DNA of 64,000 nt from Actinokineospora iranica (GCF_900101685.1 NZ_FMZZ01000001.1:372001-436000); one strand, 5' to 3'; shown: positions 1-10,638, counted from the stretch's first letter. The notes: generated by a model not told the origin, from the sequence alone. Made by a program: numbers and translations.

Positions 1-706
1 TGCCCGGTGGCACCATCAGGTGCCGCGCCGACTCGTCGACGGTGTTGAGGGGGATCAGCAGAGCGGGTTCGGCCAGGTCAAGCGCCACGCTGGTGATGGT
101 CTCGGCCTCGTCGCGCCGCCACCACACCCGCGCCCGGCACCACCCCACTCCCCCGATCCGGTCCAGCGCGACCCCGTACTCCGCCGCGTCGTCGCGCGGC
201 AGGTAGCCGACCACCTGCCCCTCGACCGACACCCGGACCGCGCTCGGGTCGTACCGGTTCTCCGGCTCCCGCCGCACTTCGGCGACGAACTCGCGATCAC
301 CGGTGGGAGTCTGCCCGGCGAGCCCTTCCACCGCCCCCGCGTGGTGGGTCTCCCCCACCACTTCCTGGCTGAAGTACCCGCGCCCCCTCAGCGTCACCGA
401 CACGTCCGGCACCCGCGGCCGGGGCATCACGACATCCCCGCGCGCGGCGGCAAGCGCGGTGTGCAACCCGGCGAACGCTTCCCGCTGCCATCGGGTGAAG
501 TCCAGCCGGTACCGCCGCCCATCCCGCGTCACCAGCTCCAACCGCCCGTTGCTGAGCGTCCCCGCGTCCCGGATCGCCAGCGTCAGCAAGTCGTCGGGGA
601 CGAGAACCACCCGGTCGGCGCCGAGGGCAAGCCTCCCCACCGCGTTGGTGGATTGGACGACCAACCGCTCACCGTCGAAGTCGACGAAAATACCGATTCC
701 CTCCAC
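1..706 (-). CDS. HIRAN-domain protein with DUF4429-like N-terminus (3' end outside window)
   Basis: The reading frame starts at GTG 706, preceded by an AGGAG ribosome site 7 bases upstream, and runs without a stop to the left edge, so only the first 235 residues are visible. Residues 1-85 (GIFVDFDGERLVV, LVPDDLLTLAIRDAG, RDGRRYRLDFTRWQ) resemble the small beta domain (DUF4429 type) of actinobacterial proteins. Residues about 108-205 (GRGYFSQEVVGE, REPENRYDPSAVRVSV, GQVVGYLPRDDAAEY) have the core of a HIRAN domain, a fold that binds DNA ends or stalled forks when attached to helicases or nucleases and also occurs alone in actinobacteria. The missing C-terminus would show whether a catalytic module follows. 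The function is unknown. Confidence 0.8.
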   Translation of the reverse strand, partial: MEGIGIFVDFDGERLVVQSTNAVGRLALGADRVVLVPDDLLTLAIRDAGTLSNGRLELVTRDGRRYRLDFTRWQREAFAGLHTALAAARGDVVMPRPRVPDVSVTLRGRGYFSQEVVGETHHAGAVEGLAGQTPTGDREFVAEVRREPENRYDPSAVRVSVEGQVVGYLPRDDAAEYGVALDRIGGVGWCRARVWWRRDEAETITSVALDLAEPALLIPLNTVDESARHLMVPPG

Positions 707-1158
707 GGCCGCTCCTCGTGATCGGGGCACCACCCACGGTACCTCCCACCCTGGTTGAGTCGCTTTCCTTGAGGCTGGCTGTTACACGGGACGACAAGGA
801 CGGCTTTACCCGTTCAGGGTCTTGGCGCGCGATTGTCCGCATCCGCGCTGACGTCTCCGCTGCAACGATGGCATCAGCGGCGACTCAGGAGGCACCACGA
901 TGGCGGAACCACGACGAATTGGCGGCGCGGGCGGCGGTTCGGAACCTGGGCAGGGCGCGCACGAGTGCGGTCGCGGCCTCGGTGGTGAAGTGCGGAGTTT
1001 CTTCGCAGGATATCCACTGCACCGGAAACCACTACCAGTCTCGCCAAGACGGCGACACCGTTGTCGTCGCCGAGGCTGAGGCTGTTGGCGGGGGCGTCGC
1101 TGACGACGTGCTGGACGCCCTCACCGAGGTCGCGGTGCTGTTGCCCCGGCCGTGCGGG
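707..1158. other. Intergenic region with no confident gene
   Basis: This 450 bp lies upstream of the HIRAN gene and downstream of the UvrA-like gene. An ATG at 900 on the plus strand has an AGGAGG site 7 bases upstream, but its frame closes after about 60 codons and shows no third-position GC bias. A different plus-strand frame at about 930-1150 has coding-like third positions but no start of its own and no family I recognise. A decayed small gene is possible. Confidence 0.4.
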
Positions 1159-3432
<2,274 letters not shown>

Positions 3433-3442
3433 CAGGTGCGAT

Positions 3443-3490
3443 CCTTACGGCGTAAAGTGTTGGCTGCCGAGATTACTTTACGCGATAAGG
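3443..3490. promoter_or_regulatory. Duplicated TetR-type operator between uvrA-like and tetR genes
   Basis: CCTTACGGCGTAAAG (3443-3457) and CTTTACGCGATAAGG (3476-3490) are inverted copies of each other (13 of 15 positions) separated by 18 bp. Each copy is itself nearly palindromic (TTAC-GGC-GTAA in the left one). The left copy is 11 bp from the UvrA-like start and the right copy covers the tetR ribosome site. Binding of the TetR dimer to both would shut both genes; this is inference from symmetry and position. Confidence 0.7.
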
Positions 3491-3499
3491 AGACGTGCG

Positions 3500-4270
3500 A
3501 TGGCGGTTTTCGCCGCACAGGGCGATCCACGCAGGTCAATGCCCCTGCTGTGGCGCGCGCCCGACTCCTCGGCCGGGCACCCCGGCCCCAAGCCCGCGTT
3601 GAACGTGGACGTGATCGTGGACGCTGCCATCGCGGTCGCTGACGCGGAGGGCATGGCCGGGCTGTCGATGCGCGCGGTCGGCGAGCGTCTGGGGTGCACG
3701 GCGATGGCGCTCTACACCTATGTGGCGGACAAAAGCGCGTTGGTGGATTTGATGTACGACCGGGCGCACGCGGAGCTCGCCACTGATTACAGAGGGCCGT
3801 GGCGTGCCGCGGTCACCGCTTGGGCGGAGGACTTGTGGGCGTTCTATCTGCGCCATCCGTGGGTGTTGACGGTGTCGCAGGCCCGGCCGGTGCTGGGACC
3901 GCATGAGTTCGACGTGCTGGAGGCGCTGCTGCGGGCGCTGCGGGGGACGGGGCTTTCCGGGCGGGAGGTGCGGTCCGTGGTGGGGACCTTGTCGCACTTT
4001 GTGCGAGGGGCGGCGCAGATGAGCGCCGAGTCTCGGCAGGCTGCCGCGGCGACCGGATTGTCCGATGATGACTGGTGGTACGCGCGGTCGCCGCTGTTGT
4101 CCGAGGTTGCGCCGGATTTCGCTGAGCGTTATCCGGAGATTTGCTGGTTGGAGGCCGAGCGGGCTGGTGAGCCGGTGAATGAGACTGTGCCTTATATGGA
4201 AAATGAGGCTCGGGAGACGTTTGAGGTGGGGTTGTCGATTCTGCTTGATGGGGTTTCTGCTCGGATGTGA
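3500..4270 (+). CDS. TetR-family repressor (TetR_C_1 type)
   Basis: The 256-residue protein starts at ATG 3500 with AAGGAG 7 bases upstream. An N-terminal extension of about 35 residues precedes the DNA-binding domain; the helix-turn-helix is at about 53-75 (GLSMRAVGERLGCTAMALYTYV). The C-terminal part (WRAAVTAWAEDLWAFYLRHPWVLTV, SAESRQAAAATGLSDDDWW) matches the class of TetR regulators that sense antibiotics and control adjacent resistance genes. It is divergent from the UvrA-like gene with paired inverted repeats between them, so it probably represses both. The ligand cannot be deduced. Confidence 0.92.
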   Translation: MAVFAAQGDPRRSMPLLWRAPDSSAGHPGPKPALNVDVIVDAAIAVADAEGMAGLSMRAVGERLGCTAMALYTYVADKSALVDLMYDRAHAELATDYRGPWRAAVTAWAEDLWAFYLRHPWVLTVSQARPVLGPHEFDVLEALLRALRGTGLSGREVRSVVGTLSHFVRGAAQMSAESRQAAAATGLSDDDWWYARSPLLSEVAPDFAERYPEICWLEAERAGEPVNETVPYMENEARETFEVGLSILLDGVSARM

Positions 4271-4718
4271 ACTTGCGTTGGCCGAGGGTTGCTTGTGGGG
4301 TCTGCTCGATGGGTGCGGCTGGCAGAAAGGCCGGTTCGCCGCTCCCCCATTGAGCACCTGGCAGGGTCGGGTGCGGTTGACAGGAAGGTTGGTTCGCTGT
4401 TCTGCGCACACCGAGCGTGAACGCAGCCCGGTGCTGTCTGGTGGGTGGGTGTGCGTGGGGTTGCGGTGGGGAAGCCTGGTGAGTGTGGGAATGCCTGACC
4501 GGGTGAGTGGGAAGACTGGGGGCGGTACGGAGAGTGAGGGGGATTGCCGACGCCGGGGGTTGGGGTCGAGGGGTGGGGATTCGGTCTTGGCCGGAACCTG
4601 GGGTTCGGGGGTGTGAATCTCTTGGTTCTTTGTGGCCGGGTGTGGCATCCGTGTGACCGCCGCTCGGCCGGTACCGCCTGAGTGCGCAGCGGAATATCTT
4701 CACTACCCACCGTCATTT
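4271..4718 (+). repeat. Intergenic region holding dispersed repeat copy A (about 4286-4405)
   Basis: No convincing gene lies here; the frames have poor codon bias. At 4294-4313 the 20-mer TGTGGGGTCTGCTCGATGGG is identical to the reverse strand of 41798-41817. It is followed by CTGGCAG-containing modules at about 4319-4405 (a CCTGGCAGGGTCGGGTGCGG stretch) that recur, with one mismatch, in the copy near 50.55 kb and more loosely near 20.7 kb. The rest (4406-4700) is GGG-rich low-complexity sequence. Confidence 0.65.
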
Positions 4719-4729
4719 AAGGAGGTCTA

Positions 4730-6664
4730 GTGGGGCACAGCGCGCACGAGCGGCAGGCTGAGAAGCTGGTCCGGCAGGCGTTGCCGGGTCTGCCGCCCGC
4801 GCATCGCAGGGTTCTGGCCGCGTTGGTGGCGAGGACGGCGGACGGGTGGCATGTGTTCGCCAGGCCGGGGCAGGGTGAGGGGCGGGCGGACGCCTTTGTG
4901 GTTGGGCCGGGGGGTGTGCTCGCGGTGGTGGTGTCGGCGGGGTGTCCTACGGAGTCGGCCGCGCGGGCGATCTTGCGTCGGGCCGAGCGGCGGTTCGCTG
5001 GGATTCGGGACCAGGGTGGGCATCTGTTAGTCCGCAGTGCGATCAGCTTGGTGGTGGTGCGGCCGGGGGACGGGGCGCCCGCGCCGGACCAGCATCTGTG
5101 CCGGGTGGTAAATGAGGAGCGGCTGCCGGAGTTGGTCCCGCAGGACGGGCCGCATCTGCCTCGGGGGCTGGTGGACGACATCGCCGACCAGGCCGAGAAC
5201 AAGTTGCCCGACTACATCCGGCTGAGTTTGCGCCGGTTGCGTCGTGTCTGTCCGAGCGAGGCGGGCGATCAGGTCGGCTGTTCCGTTGGTGGGGCGGCTG
5301 ACACGTGGCTGGCGTTTCTGCACCCCAATCAGGACGGCATCGTGAGCCGCCACTACAGCGGGCCCGCGCGGATCAGTGGTCCGGCGGGGACCGGCAAGAC
5401 CGTTGTCGCGCTGCACCGGCTGCGGCACCTCGCGCGGCGCAGTGTGGGGCCGCTGCTGTTCACCACGGTCGTGCGGACGTTGCCGCAGGTGCATCGGACC
5501 TCGTTCCGCAGGCTGGCGCCGGAGTTGGCCGACCGGGTCGAGTTCACCAACCTGCACGCCTGGGTGCGCGACTTTCTGCGCTCGCGCGGGCACGACCTTG
5601 TCGTTCAGCACCAACGGGTCGCGGTCGCGTTCTGCCGGGCATGGCAGGCGCACCGGGGGGAGTTGGCCGATCTTGAGCCGAACCCGGACTACTGGCGGGC
5701 GGAGATCGACCGGGTGATCAAGGGGCGGGGCATCGCGACCCTGGCCGACTACGCGCGGGCGGGCAGGCGGGGGCGGAGCCTGCGGCTGGACGCCGAGCGG
5801 CGCGAGCACGTGTGGCGGCTTTTCCAGTGCTACCAGGGGAACCTGGCCGAAGACGGGCTGCACGACCACAACGACCTGATCGACCGCGCCATGGGGGAAC
5901 TCGCGCGCGACCCGCTGGAGGAGTCCTACGCGGCGGTGGTGGCCGACGAGGTGCAGGACATGCCGCTGGTGGGGCTGCGGCTGCTGCGCGAACTCGCGGG
6001 CGACGGGGCGAACCGGCTGCTGCTGCTCGGCGACGGCCAGCAACAGGTCTACCCCGGCGGGTGGCGGCTCTCGGACGCGGGCATCCCCATTTCCGGGCGC
6101 GGTGAGGTGCTGCGGGTGAACTACCGCAACCGCGCGAACGTGCTCGGCTTCGCCCAGCACCTGCACGCCACCAACGAAGTGGACGACTCCGAGGGCGCGG
6201 TGATCGCGCTGCGGGACGCCGAGTCGGCGAACGCGGGCGGGCGGACGGAGTGCTGGCGCGGGCGCGAGGACGCGCTGCCCGCCGCCCTGACCGCCGCGGT
6301 CAAGAGCCTGCCGGTGCCTGAAGGCGACGCGGCGGTGATCGTGTTCGAGCACCGCGACCTGGACCGCTGCCGGGACATCCTGGGCGCGGCGGGGATCGGC
6401 TTCCAGCTCCTGGCCGACTACACCGGCGAGGCGGACGACCGGCTCAAGCTCGGCACCGTGCACGACGCCAAGGGCCTGGACTTCCGGGCGGTGCTGGTGG
6501 TCGAGACGACGGCGCGAGGCGGGAGCGGGCTCGGCGCCGAGCGGGAGTTCCGGGAGCTGCGCGACCGGCAGCACCTCGTCGCCGCGACCAGGGCCCGGGA
6601 TTATCTGTGGTGGGGCATGGCGAGCACCCGGCCATGGCCGCTCCCCGTCCCCGACGATCTCTAG
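4730..6664 (+). CDS. UvrD/Rep-type superfamily 1 helicase with degenerate NERD-like N-terminal domain
   Basis: The protein has 644 residues and starts at GTG 4730 just after a strong AAGGAGGT site. Superfamily 1A motifs are complete: I GPAGTGKT (about 217), II ADEVQD (about 404), III LLLLGDGQQQVY (about 434), IV VNYRNR (about 462), V GTVHDAKGLDF (about 575) and VI VAATRARDY (about 620). Residues about 25-105 (ADAFVVGPGGVLAVVVSAG) follow the layout of a nuclease-related (NERD) domain, but the usual E-x-K after the second strand is absent, so nuclease activity is doubtful. It probably unwinds or remodels DNA. The NACHT gene begins 10 bp downstream, so the two are very likely co-transcribed; a phage-defence or conflict role is inferred from that pairing. 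Confidence 0.88.
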   Translation: MGHSAHERQAEKLVRQALPGLPPAHRRVLAALVARTADGWHVFARPGQGEGRADAFVVGPGGVLAVVVSAGCPTESAARAILRRAERRFAGIRDQGGHLLVRSAISLVVVRPGDGAPAPDQHLCRVVNEERLPELVPQDGPHLPRGLVDDIADQAENKLPDYIRLSLRRLRRVCPSEAGDQVGCSVGGAADTWLAFLHPNQDGIVSRHYSGPARISGPAGTGKTVVALHRLRHLARRSVGPLLFTTVVRTLPQVHRTSFRRLAPELADRVEFTNLHAWVRDFLRSRGHDLVVQHQRVAVAFCRAWQAHRGELADLEPNPDYWRAEIDRVIKGRGIATLADYARAGRRGRSLRLDAERREHVWRLFQCYQGNLAEDGLHDHNDLIDRAMGELARDPLEESYAAVVADEVQDMPLVGLRLLRELAGDGANRLLLLGDGQQQVYPGGWRLSDAGIPISGRGEVLRVNYRNRANVLGFAQHLHATNEVDDSEGAVIALRDAESANAGGRTECWRGREDALPAALTAAVKSLPVPEGDAAVIVFEHRDLDRCRDILGAAGIGFQLLADYTGEADDRLKLGTVHDAKGLDFRAVLVVETTARGGSGLGAEREFRELRDRQHLVAATRARDYLWWGMASTRPWPLPVPDDL

Positions 6665-6674
6665 GGGGTCCCCT

Positions 6675-9600
6675 GTGCGACGTGACCCGGCGATCACCTT
6701 CCGCGGCGCCCTGCAGATCCTCGGCCACCACGATCGTCCCTGGCTGGACCGGCTGAACCGGCTGCTCGGCGGGGCGGTGCTGGCCGCGGGCCTGGCCCCG
6801 GCCGCCGCGGCGTTCAGCGCGGTCTGGGGCTGGGTGGACCAGAAGAACGAAGCGGCCGGGCTGCTGCGCAACGCCCTGGACTCGGTGTCCGGCAGGCTCA
6901 CCCGCACGGGTGGTCTTGCCCGGCACGAACTGGTCGTGGCCGCGCACACCACCATCGTGCTGGCCGCCTTCTTCGACACCCTGCGCGAGGAGATGCGCGA
7001 CCTCTACGACGAGGCCGAGATCACCGACGCGGAGAAGGTGCTGCTGGCCGGGGGCGAGACGCCGAGATGGGGCGAGGAGACCGCGCGCCAGCTCTACGGG
7101 CTGACCGTGCCGTGCCCGTCGACGCTGGGCGGCTTCGAGGAGACCGCGACGGGCGTGACGCACTGGGCCAAACAGATGGTCCGGGAGGTGCGCGGCTTCC
7201 TGGCCGAGTTGAACCTCACCCGGCGCGTTGAGCCGAGCCCGGACGGCTTCGAGCGGCTGGTCACGTCCCGGTACCGGTCGTACTACCTGGAGCTGGCCGC
7301 GACCGTGCCGGAGTTCGCCCTGTGGGCCTCCTTCGCCGAGCACGCGGCCACCCGGACCGCGTTCGCCCGGCTGGCCGACCTGCTCACACTGTCCACAGCG
7401 GACACACCAGCCCGGGACCCGCGCCGGACCGTGTGGGAGGTGAACCAGGCCGAGCTCGCCCGGCCGGTGATCGACATCGACGCCGACGGCTACGGCATCG
7501 ACGCGGTCTTCCCCGCGGTCGCCGACATCTTCCTCACCCCGCACTTCCGCGCCGTGGAGACCTTCGGGACGGCCCGGCTCGCCGACGAGCGCTGGTGGGA
7601 CGATGTGGAGTTCGGCAGCGACCTGGAACTGCTGCTGGCCCGGCACTTCAGCACCCCGGGGTCCACCCGGCTGCCGCTGCTGCTGCTCGGGCACCCCGGG
7701 GCGGGCAAGTCGCTGCTGACCAAGGTGCTGGCCGCGCGCCTGCCCGAGTCCGCCTACACCGTCGTGCGGGTGCCGCTGCGCCGGGTGGAGGCGAACACGA
7801 CCGTGTCCGACCAGATCCAGCAGGCGCTCGACCTCGCCACGAACCGCCGGGTGTCCTGGCCAGACCTGGTGGACCAGAGCGCGGAGACGATCCGCGTGGT
7901 GCTGCTCGACGGGCTCGACGAGCTGTTGCAGGCCACGACCCACGACCGCGGCGGCTACCTCAACGAGATCGTGGAGTTCCAGCGCGTCGAGGCCGCTCTC
8001 GGCCGCCCGGTCGCGGTGGTGGTGACCTCGCGGACCCTGGTCGCCGACCGGGTGCGCCTGCCCTATGGCCTGCCGGTGGTCAAGCTGGAGGAGTTCGACG
8101 ACGACCAGATCCGGCAGTGGATCGCGGTCTGGAACGCCGCCAACACCTCGTCTCCGGCGCGGCGGATGCCCCCGGAGGCCGCCCTGGCCCAGCGCGAGCT
8201 GGCCGGGCAGCCGCTGCTGCTGATGATGCTGACCCTGTACTACTCCGACCCGCAGGTGGCGCTGTCGGACAAGGACCTGTCCCAGGCCGACCTCTACGAG
8301 CGCCTGTTCGACACCTTCGCCCGCCGCGAGGTCACCAAGAAGGCCGGGCAGCCGCTGGCGGAAGCCGAGATGGCGGTGGCGGTGGACGACCAGCTTCGCC
8401 GTCTTTCCACCGCGGCGATGGGCATGTTCAACCGGGGCAAGCACGCCATCACCGAGGCCGAGTTGAGCGCCGACCTCGCCGGTCTCGGCGAGCCGTCGCC
8501 GTCCGGGCAGCGGCTGCTGGGCGAGTTCTTCTTCGTGCACTCGGCCGAGGCCAACACCGGGACCGTGCAGCGCAGCTACGAGTTCCTGCACGCGACCTTC
8601 GCCGAGTACCTGGCCGCGGCGCGGGTGGTGGACGTGCTGGCCGAGGTCGCCGAGGGGGCCTTCGGCAGGCGCCGGTTCCACGAGCCGGACGACGAGTTGC
8701 TGTTCGTGCTGCTCTCGCACCAGACGCTCGCCATCCAGCGGCCCACGCTGGGGTTCATCGGCGCCCGGCTGGCCGCGATGGACGCGGACGAGCGCGCCGA
8801 CATCGCCCGCACGCTGGACCTGCTGATCGCCGACCACCGGCACCGCCGCCCGGCCAGCCGCTACCCCGACTACCGCCCGCAGGCCGCGGACACCGTCCGC
8901 GCGCTCGCGGCGTACTCGGCGAACCTCGTGCTGCTGCGGGTGGCCGCCGACGTCGACCGGGCGGGGGTGCCGCTGGCGAACCTGTGGCCCGAGGGCGACG
9001 CCATGGAGCAGTGGCGGTCGATGGTGAGCCTGTGGCAGGCGGGCCTCGACGCCGAGGGCTACCGGGCGATGCTCCCGTCGATCTCGTGCCGGGAGGGGGT
9101 GCTGACCGCCGCCGTCGACTCCGGTTTCCTGGCCGGGTTCGACGACATCCGGCAGGCCCGGCTCCGCGAGGAACGGGACCTGGAGCGCAGGCTGCGGACC
9201 GGATACGCCCTGCACGACGGGCTGACCTACGCGGTGCACGAGGGCCAGCGCCGGGAAACCGACAACTGGGTGGACTACATCGTCTCCTGGCTGTGGGCCG
9301 CGGCCATGCGCGGCCCCGGCGAGACCCCGATGTTCGCCGACCTGGACGCGCCGGAGTCGGTGCCGCTCAAGGTGACCGCCGACGTCGCCGACCTGGCCTA
9401 CGCCGTGCTCGGGATGCGCTGCCGGGACTGGACCGCTGACTTCACCATGGACTTCCTGCGCTGGCTGATGCGGCTGCGCTCGCCCCGCAACCGCTCGCCG
9501 CTGCCGCTGCTGCTGGCGCTGCGCACCCACCCGACGCTGCTGCGAGACCTGCACGACATGGCGGAGTCGGAGACCTGGACGCCGGAATGGCGGATGCTGC

Positions 9601-9785
9601 TGCGGGCCGTCGACGGCAGGCACTACGACGAGCGGGCCGTGTCCGACTACCTCGACGCCATCTCGCCGCCCGCCCTGGCCACGCTCTCGCAGCCCATCGG
9701 CCCCTGGCACATCGTCTGGGACCGGGCCGCGCTGCCGGTCTCCGCCCCCTGGTTCCCGCTCCGGGAAGGCACCTCACACCCATGA
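6675..9785 (+). CDS. NACHT-family NTPase, partner of the upstream helicase
   Basis: This 1036-residue protein starts at GTG 6675, 10 bp after the helicase stop. Residues 1-150 form a helical domain (ITFRGALQILGHHDRPW, then a hydrophobic stretch near 28-50) like the N-terminal helical domains of actinobacterial NACHT proteins. The NTPase domain has Walker A GHPGAGKS (about 341), Walker B VVLLDGLDEL (about 411), sensor VVVTSRT, and a winged-helix region with QPLLLMMLTLYY. The last 450 residues are helical with no repeat or effector that I recognise. STAND/NACHT proteins act as regulated switches that oligomerise on sensing a signal, and bacterial members defend against phage. No nuclease, TIR or protease domain is visible, so the helicase may be the effector or sensor partner. 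Confidence 0.87.
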   Translation: MRRDPAITFRGALQILGHHDRPWLDRLNRLLGGAVLAAGLAPAAAAFSAVWGWVDQKNEAAGLLRNALDSVSGRLTRTGGLARHELVVAAHTTIVLAAFFDTLREEMRDLYDEAEITDAEKVLLAGGETPRWGEETARQLYGLTVPCPSTLGGFEETATGVTHWAKQMVREVRGFLAELNLTRRVEPSPDGFERLVTSRYRSYYLELAATVPEFALWASFAEHAATRTAFARLADLLTLSTADTPARDPRRTVWEVNQAELARPVIDIDADGYGIDAVFPAVADIFLTPHFRAVETFGTARLADERWWDDVEFGSDLELLLARHFSTPGSTRLPLLLLGHPGAGKSLLTKVLAARLPESAYTVVRVPLRRVEANTTVSDQIQQALDLATNRRVSWPDLVDQSAETIRVVLLDGLDELLQATTHDRGGYLNEIVEFQRVEAALGRPVAVVVTSRTLVADRVRLPYGLPVVKLEEFDDDQIRQWIAVWNAANTSSPARRMPPEAALAQRELAGQPLLLMMLTLYYSDPQVALSDKDLSQADLYERLFDTFARREVTKKAGQPLAEAEMAVAVDDQLRRLSTAAMGMFNRGKHAITEAELSADLAGLGEPSPSGQRLLGEFFFVHSAEANTGTVQRSYEFLHATFAEYLAAARVVDVLAEVAEGAFGRRRFHEPDDELLFVLLSHQTLAIQRPTLGFIGARLAAMDADERADIARTLDLLIADHRHRRPASRYPDYRPQAADTVRALAAYSANLVLLRVAADVDRAGVPLANLWPEGDAMEQWRSMVSLWQAGLDAEGYRAMLPSISCREGVLTAAVDSGFLAGFDDIRQARLREERDLERRLRTGYALHDGLTYAVHEGQRRETDNWVDYIVSWLWAAAMRGPGETPMFADLDAPESVPLKVTADVADLAYAVLGMRCRDWTADFTMDFLRWLMRLRSPRNRSPLPLLLALRTHPTLLRDLHDMAESETWTPEWRMLLRAVDGRHYDERAVSDYLDAISPPALATLSQPIGPWHIVWDRAALPVSAPWFPLREGTSHP

Positions 9786-9796
9786 ATCACTCCTTA

Positions 9797-9841
9797 TCTT
9801 CCACACGATGACGGAAAATGCGGTACTTTGCGTGTGGAAGA
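9797..9841. promoter_or_regulatory. 11-bp inverted repeat, probable operator of the HTH gene
   Basis: TCTTCCACACG (9797-9807) and CGTGTGGAAGA (9831-9841) are perfect inverted copies separated by 23 bp. They lie between the NACHT stop and the ribosome site of the HTH gene, with the right arm overlapping AGGAGG. This suggests autoregulation by the HTH protein, or a hairpin that masks the ribosome site. Confidence 0.65.
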
Positions 9842-9850
9842 GGAGGGGCT

Positions 9851-10279
9851 TTGAGTCAGGAGATGTTCTCCGTCGAGCAGGTCGCGGACCGGTTGGGCCT
9901 GCATCCGCGGACCGTCCGCAACTACGTGCGCGACGGCAAGCTCAAGGCGGTCCGGATCGGCAAGCAGTACCGGATCGCGCGAGCGGACCTGGAAGCGCTG
10001 ACCGGCAGGCCCGTCGAGACCCCGGACGTGCCCAGGCACCGGCACGTCGAGGTGTCGACCATCGTGCGGATCGACGCGATCAGCGGCGCGGACGCGAGCC
10101 GGGTGAGCACCGCGCTGACCGCTTCGGTGAACGGCTACCGCGAGGGCGACACGCCGCTGCGGCTGCAGACGGTCTACGACGAGGAACGCGCCAGCCTGAA
10201 GGTCGTGATCCTCGGCGGCGCCGCCACCACCGCCGAACTGCTGCGACTCGTCCACGCGCTCACGGAGGGAACACCATGA
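9851..10279 (+). CDS. Excisionase/MerR-like helix-turn-helix protein
   Basis: I place the start at TTG 9851 because AGGAGG ends 4 bases upstream and the 142 residues then begin MSQEMFSVEQVADRLGL; an earlier ATG at 9818 lies inside the inverted repeat. Residues 5-55 are a winged HTH of the excisionase type (VADRLGLHPRTVRNYVRDG, KAVRIGKQYRIARADLEAL). The remainder (about 70-142) is an alpha/beta domain I do not recognise (ASRVSTALTASVNGY, LKVVILGGAATTAELLRLV). It overlaps the DUF4180 gene by 4 bp (ATGA), so both are translated from one message. The flanking inverted repeat suggests that it controls its own promoter. Confidence 0.8.
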   Translation: MSQEMFSVEQVADRLGLHPRTVRNYVRDGKLKAVRIGKQYRIARADLEALTGRPVETPDVPRHRHVEVSTIVRIDAISGADASRVSTALTASVNGYREGDTPLRLQTVYDEERASLKVVILGGAATTAELLRLVHALTEGTP

Positions 10280-10638
10280 CCGACACGATCACCCGACTGC
10301 GCGACACCGACGTCCTGGTCTGCGCGGCGGACGGCCCCAAGGTGGCCAGCGACCGCGACGCGGTCGACCTCATCGGCGACGCGTACGGCCGGGGCGCGGC
10401 CATGGTCGTGCTGCCGGTCGAGCGGCTGGACGAGCGGTTCTTCCAGCTCGGCACCCGGGTCGCGGGAGAGGTGGTGAACAAGTTCGTCGGCTACCAGATG
10501 CCCTTGGCCGTGCTCGGCGACATCTCCGCGCACCTGGCCGCCAGCTCGGCGTTCCGCGCGTTCGTCCACGAGGCCAACCGGGGCAGGCACTTCTGGTTCG
10601 TCGACGACCTGGCCGACCTGACACCACGCCTGGGCTGA
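10276..10638 (+). CDS. DUF4180-family protein
   Basis: This 120-residue protein starts at ATG 10276 with GGAGGG 6 bases upstream and overlaps the HTH gene by 4 bp. The family pattern is clear: DTDVLVCAADGPKVASDRDAVDLIGDAY, then MVVLPVERLDERFFQLGTRVAGEVVNKFVGYQMPLAVLGD and a C-terminal ANRGRHFWFVDD. DUF4180 proteins are small, cytoplasmic and uncharacterised, and often follow a DNA-binding partner as here. A ligand-sensing role for the HTH protein is inference. A strong hairpin terminator begins at the base after its stop. Confidence 0.88.
   Translation: MTDTITRLRDTDVLVCAADGPKVASDRDAVDLIGDAYGRGAAMVVLPVERLDERFFQLGTRVAGEVVNKFVGYQMPLAVLGDISAHLAASSAFRAFVHEANRGRHFWFVDDLADLTPRLG

Noticed and set aside
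900-1090. Small plus-strand gene from ATG 900 with a good AGGAGG site
   Set aside because: The frame closes after about 60 codons and has no third-position GC bias; kept only as a note on the intergenic stretch.
4271-4716. Several open frames of 145-370 codons between tetR and the helicase
   Set aside because: They lie in the dispersed repeat and GGG-rich sequence, with no ribosome site or third-base bias.
6444-9710. 1088-codon minus-strand frame opposite the NACHT gene
   Set aside because: Low-complexity Arg/Gly/Gln-rich sequence with no motifs; the plus strand has clear P-loop and Walker B motifs and codon bias.
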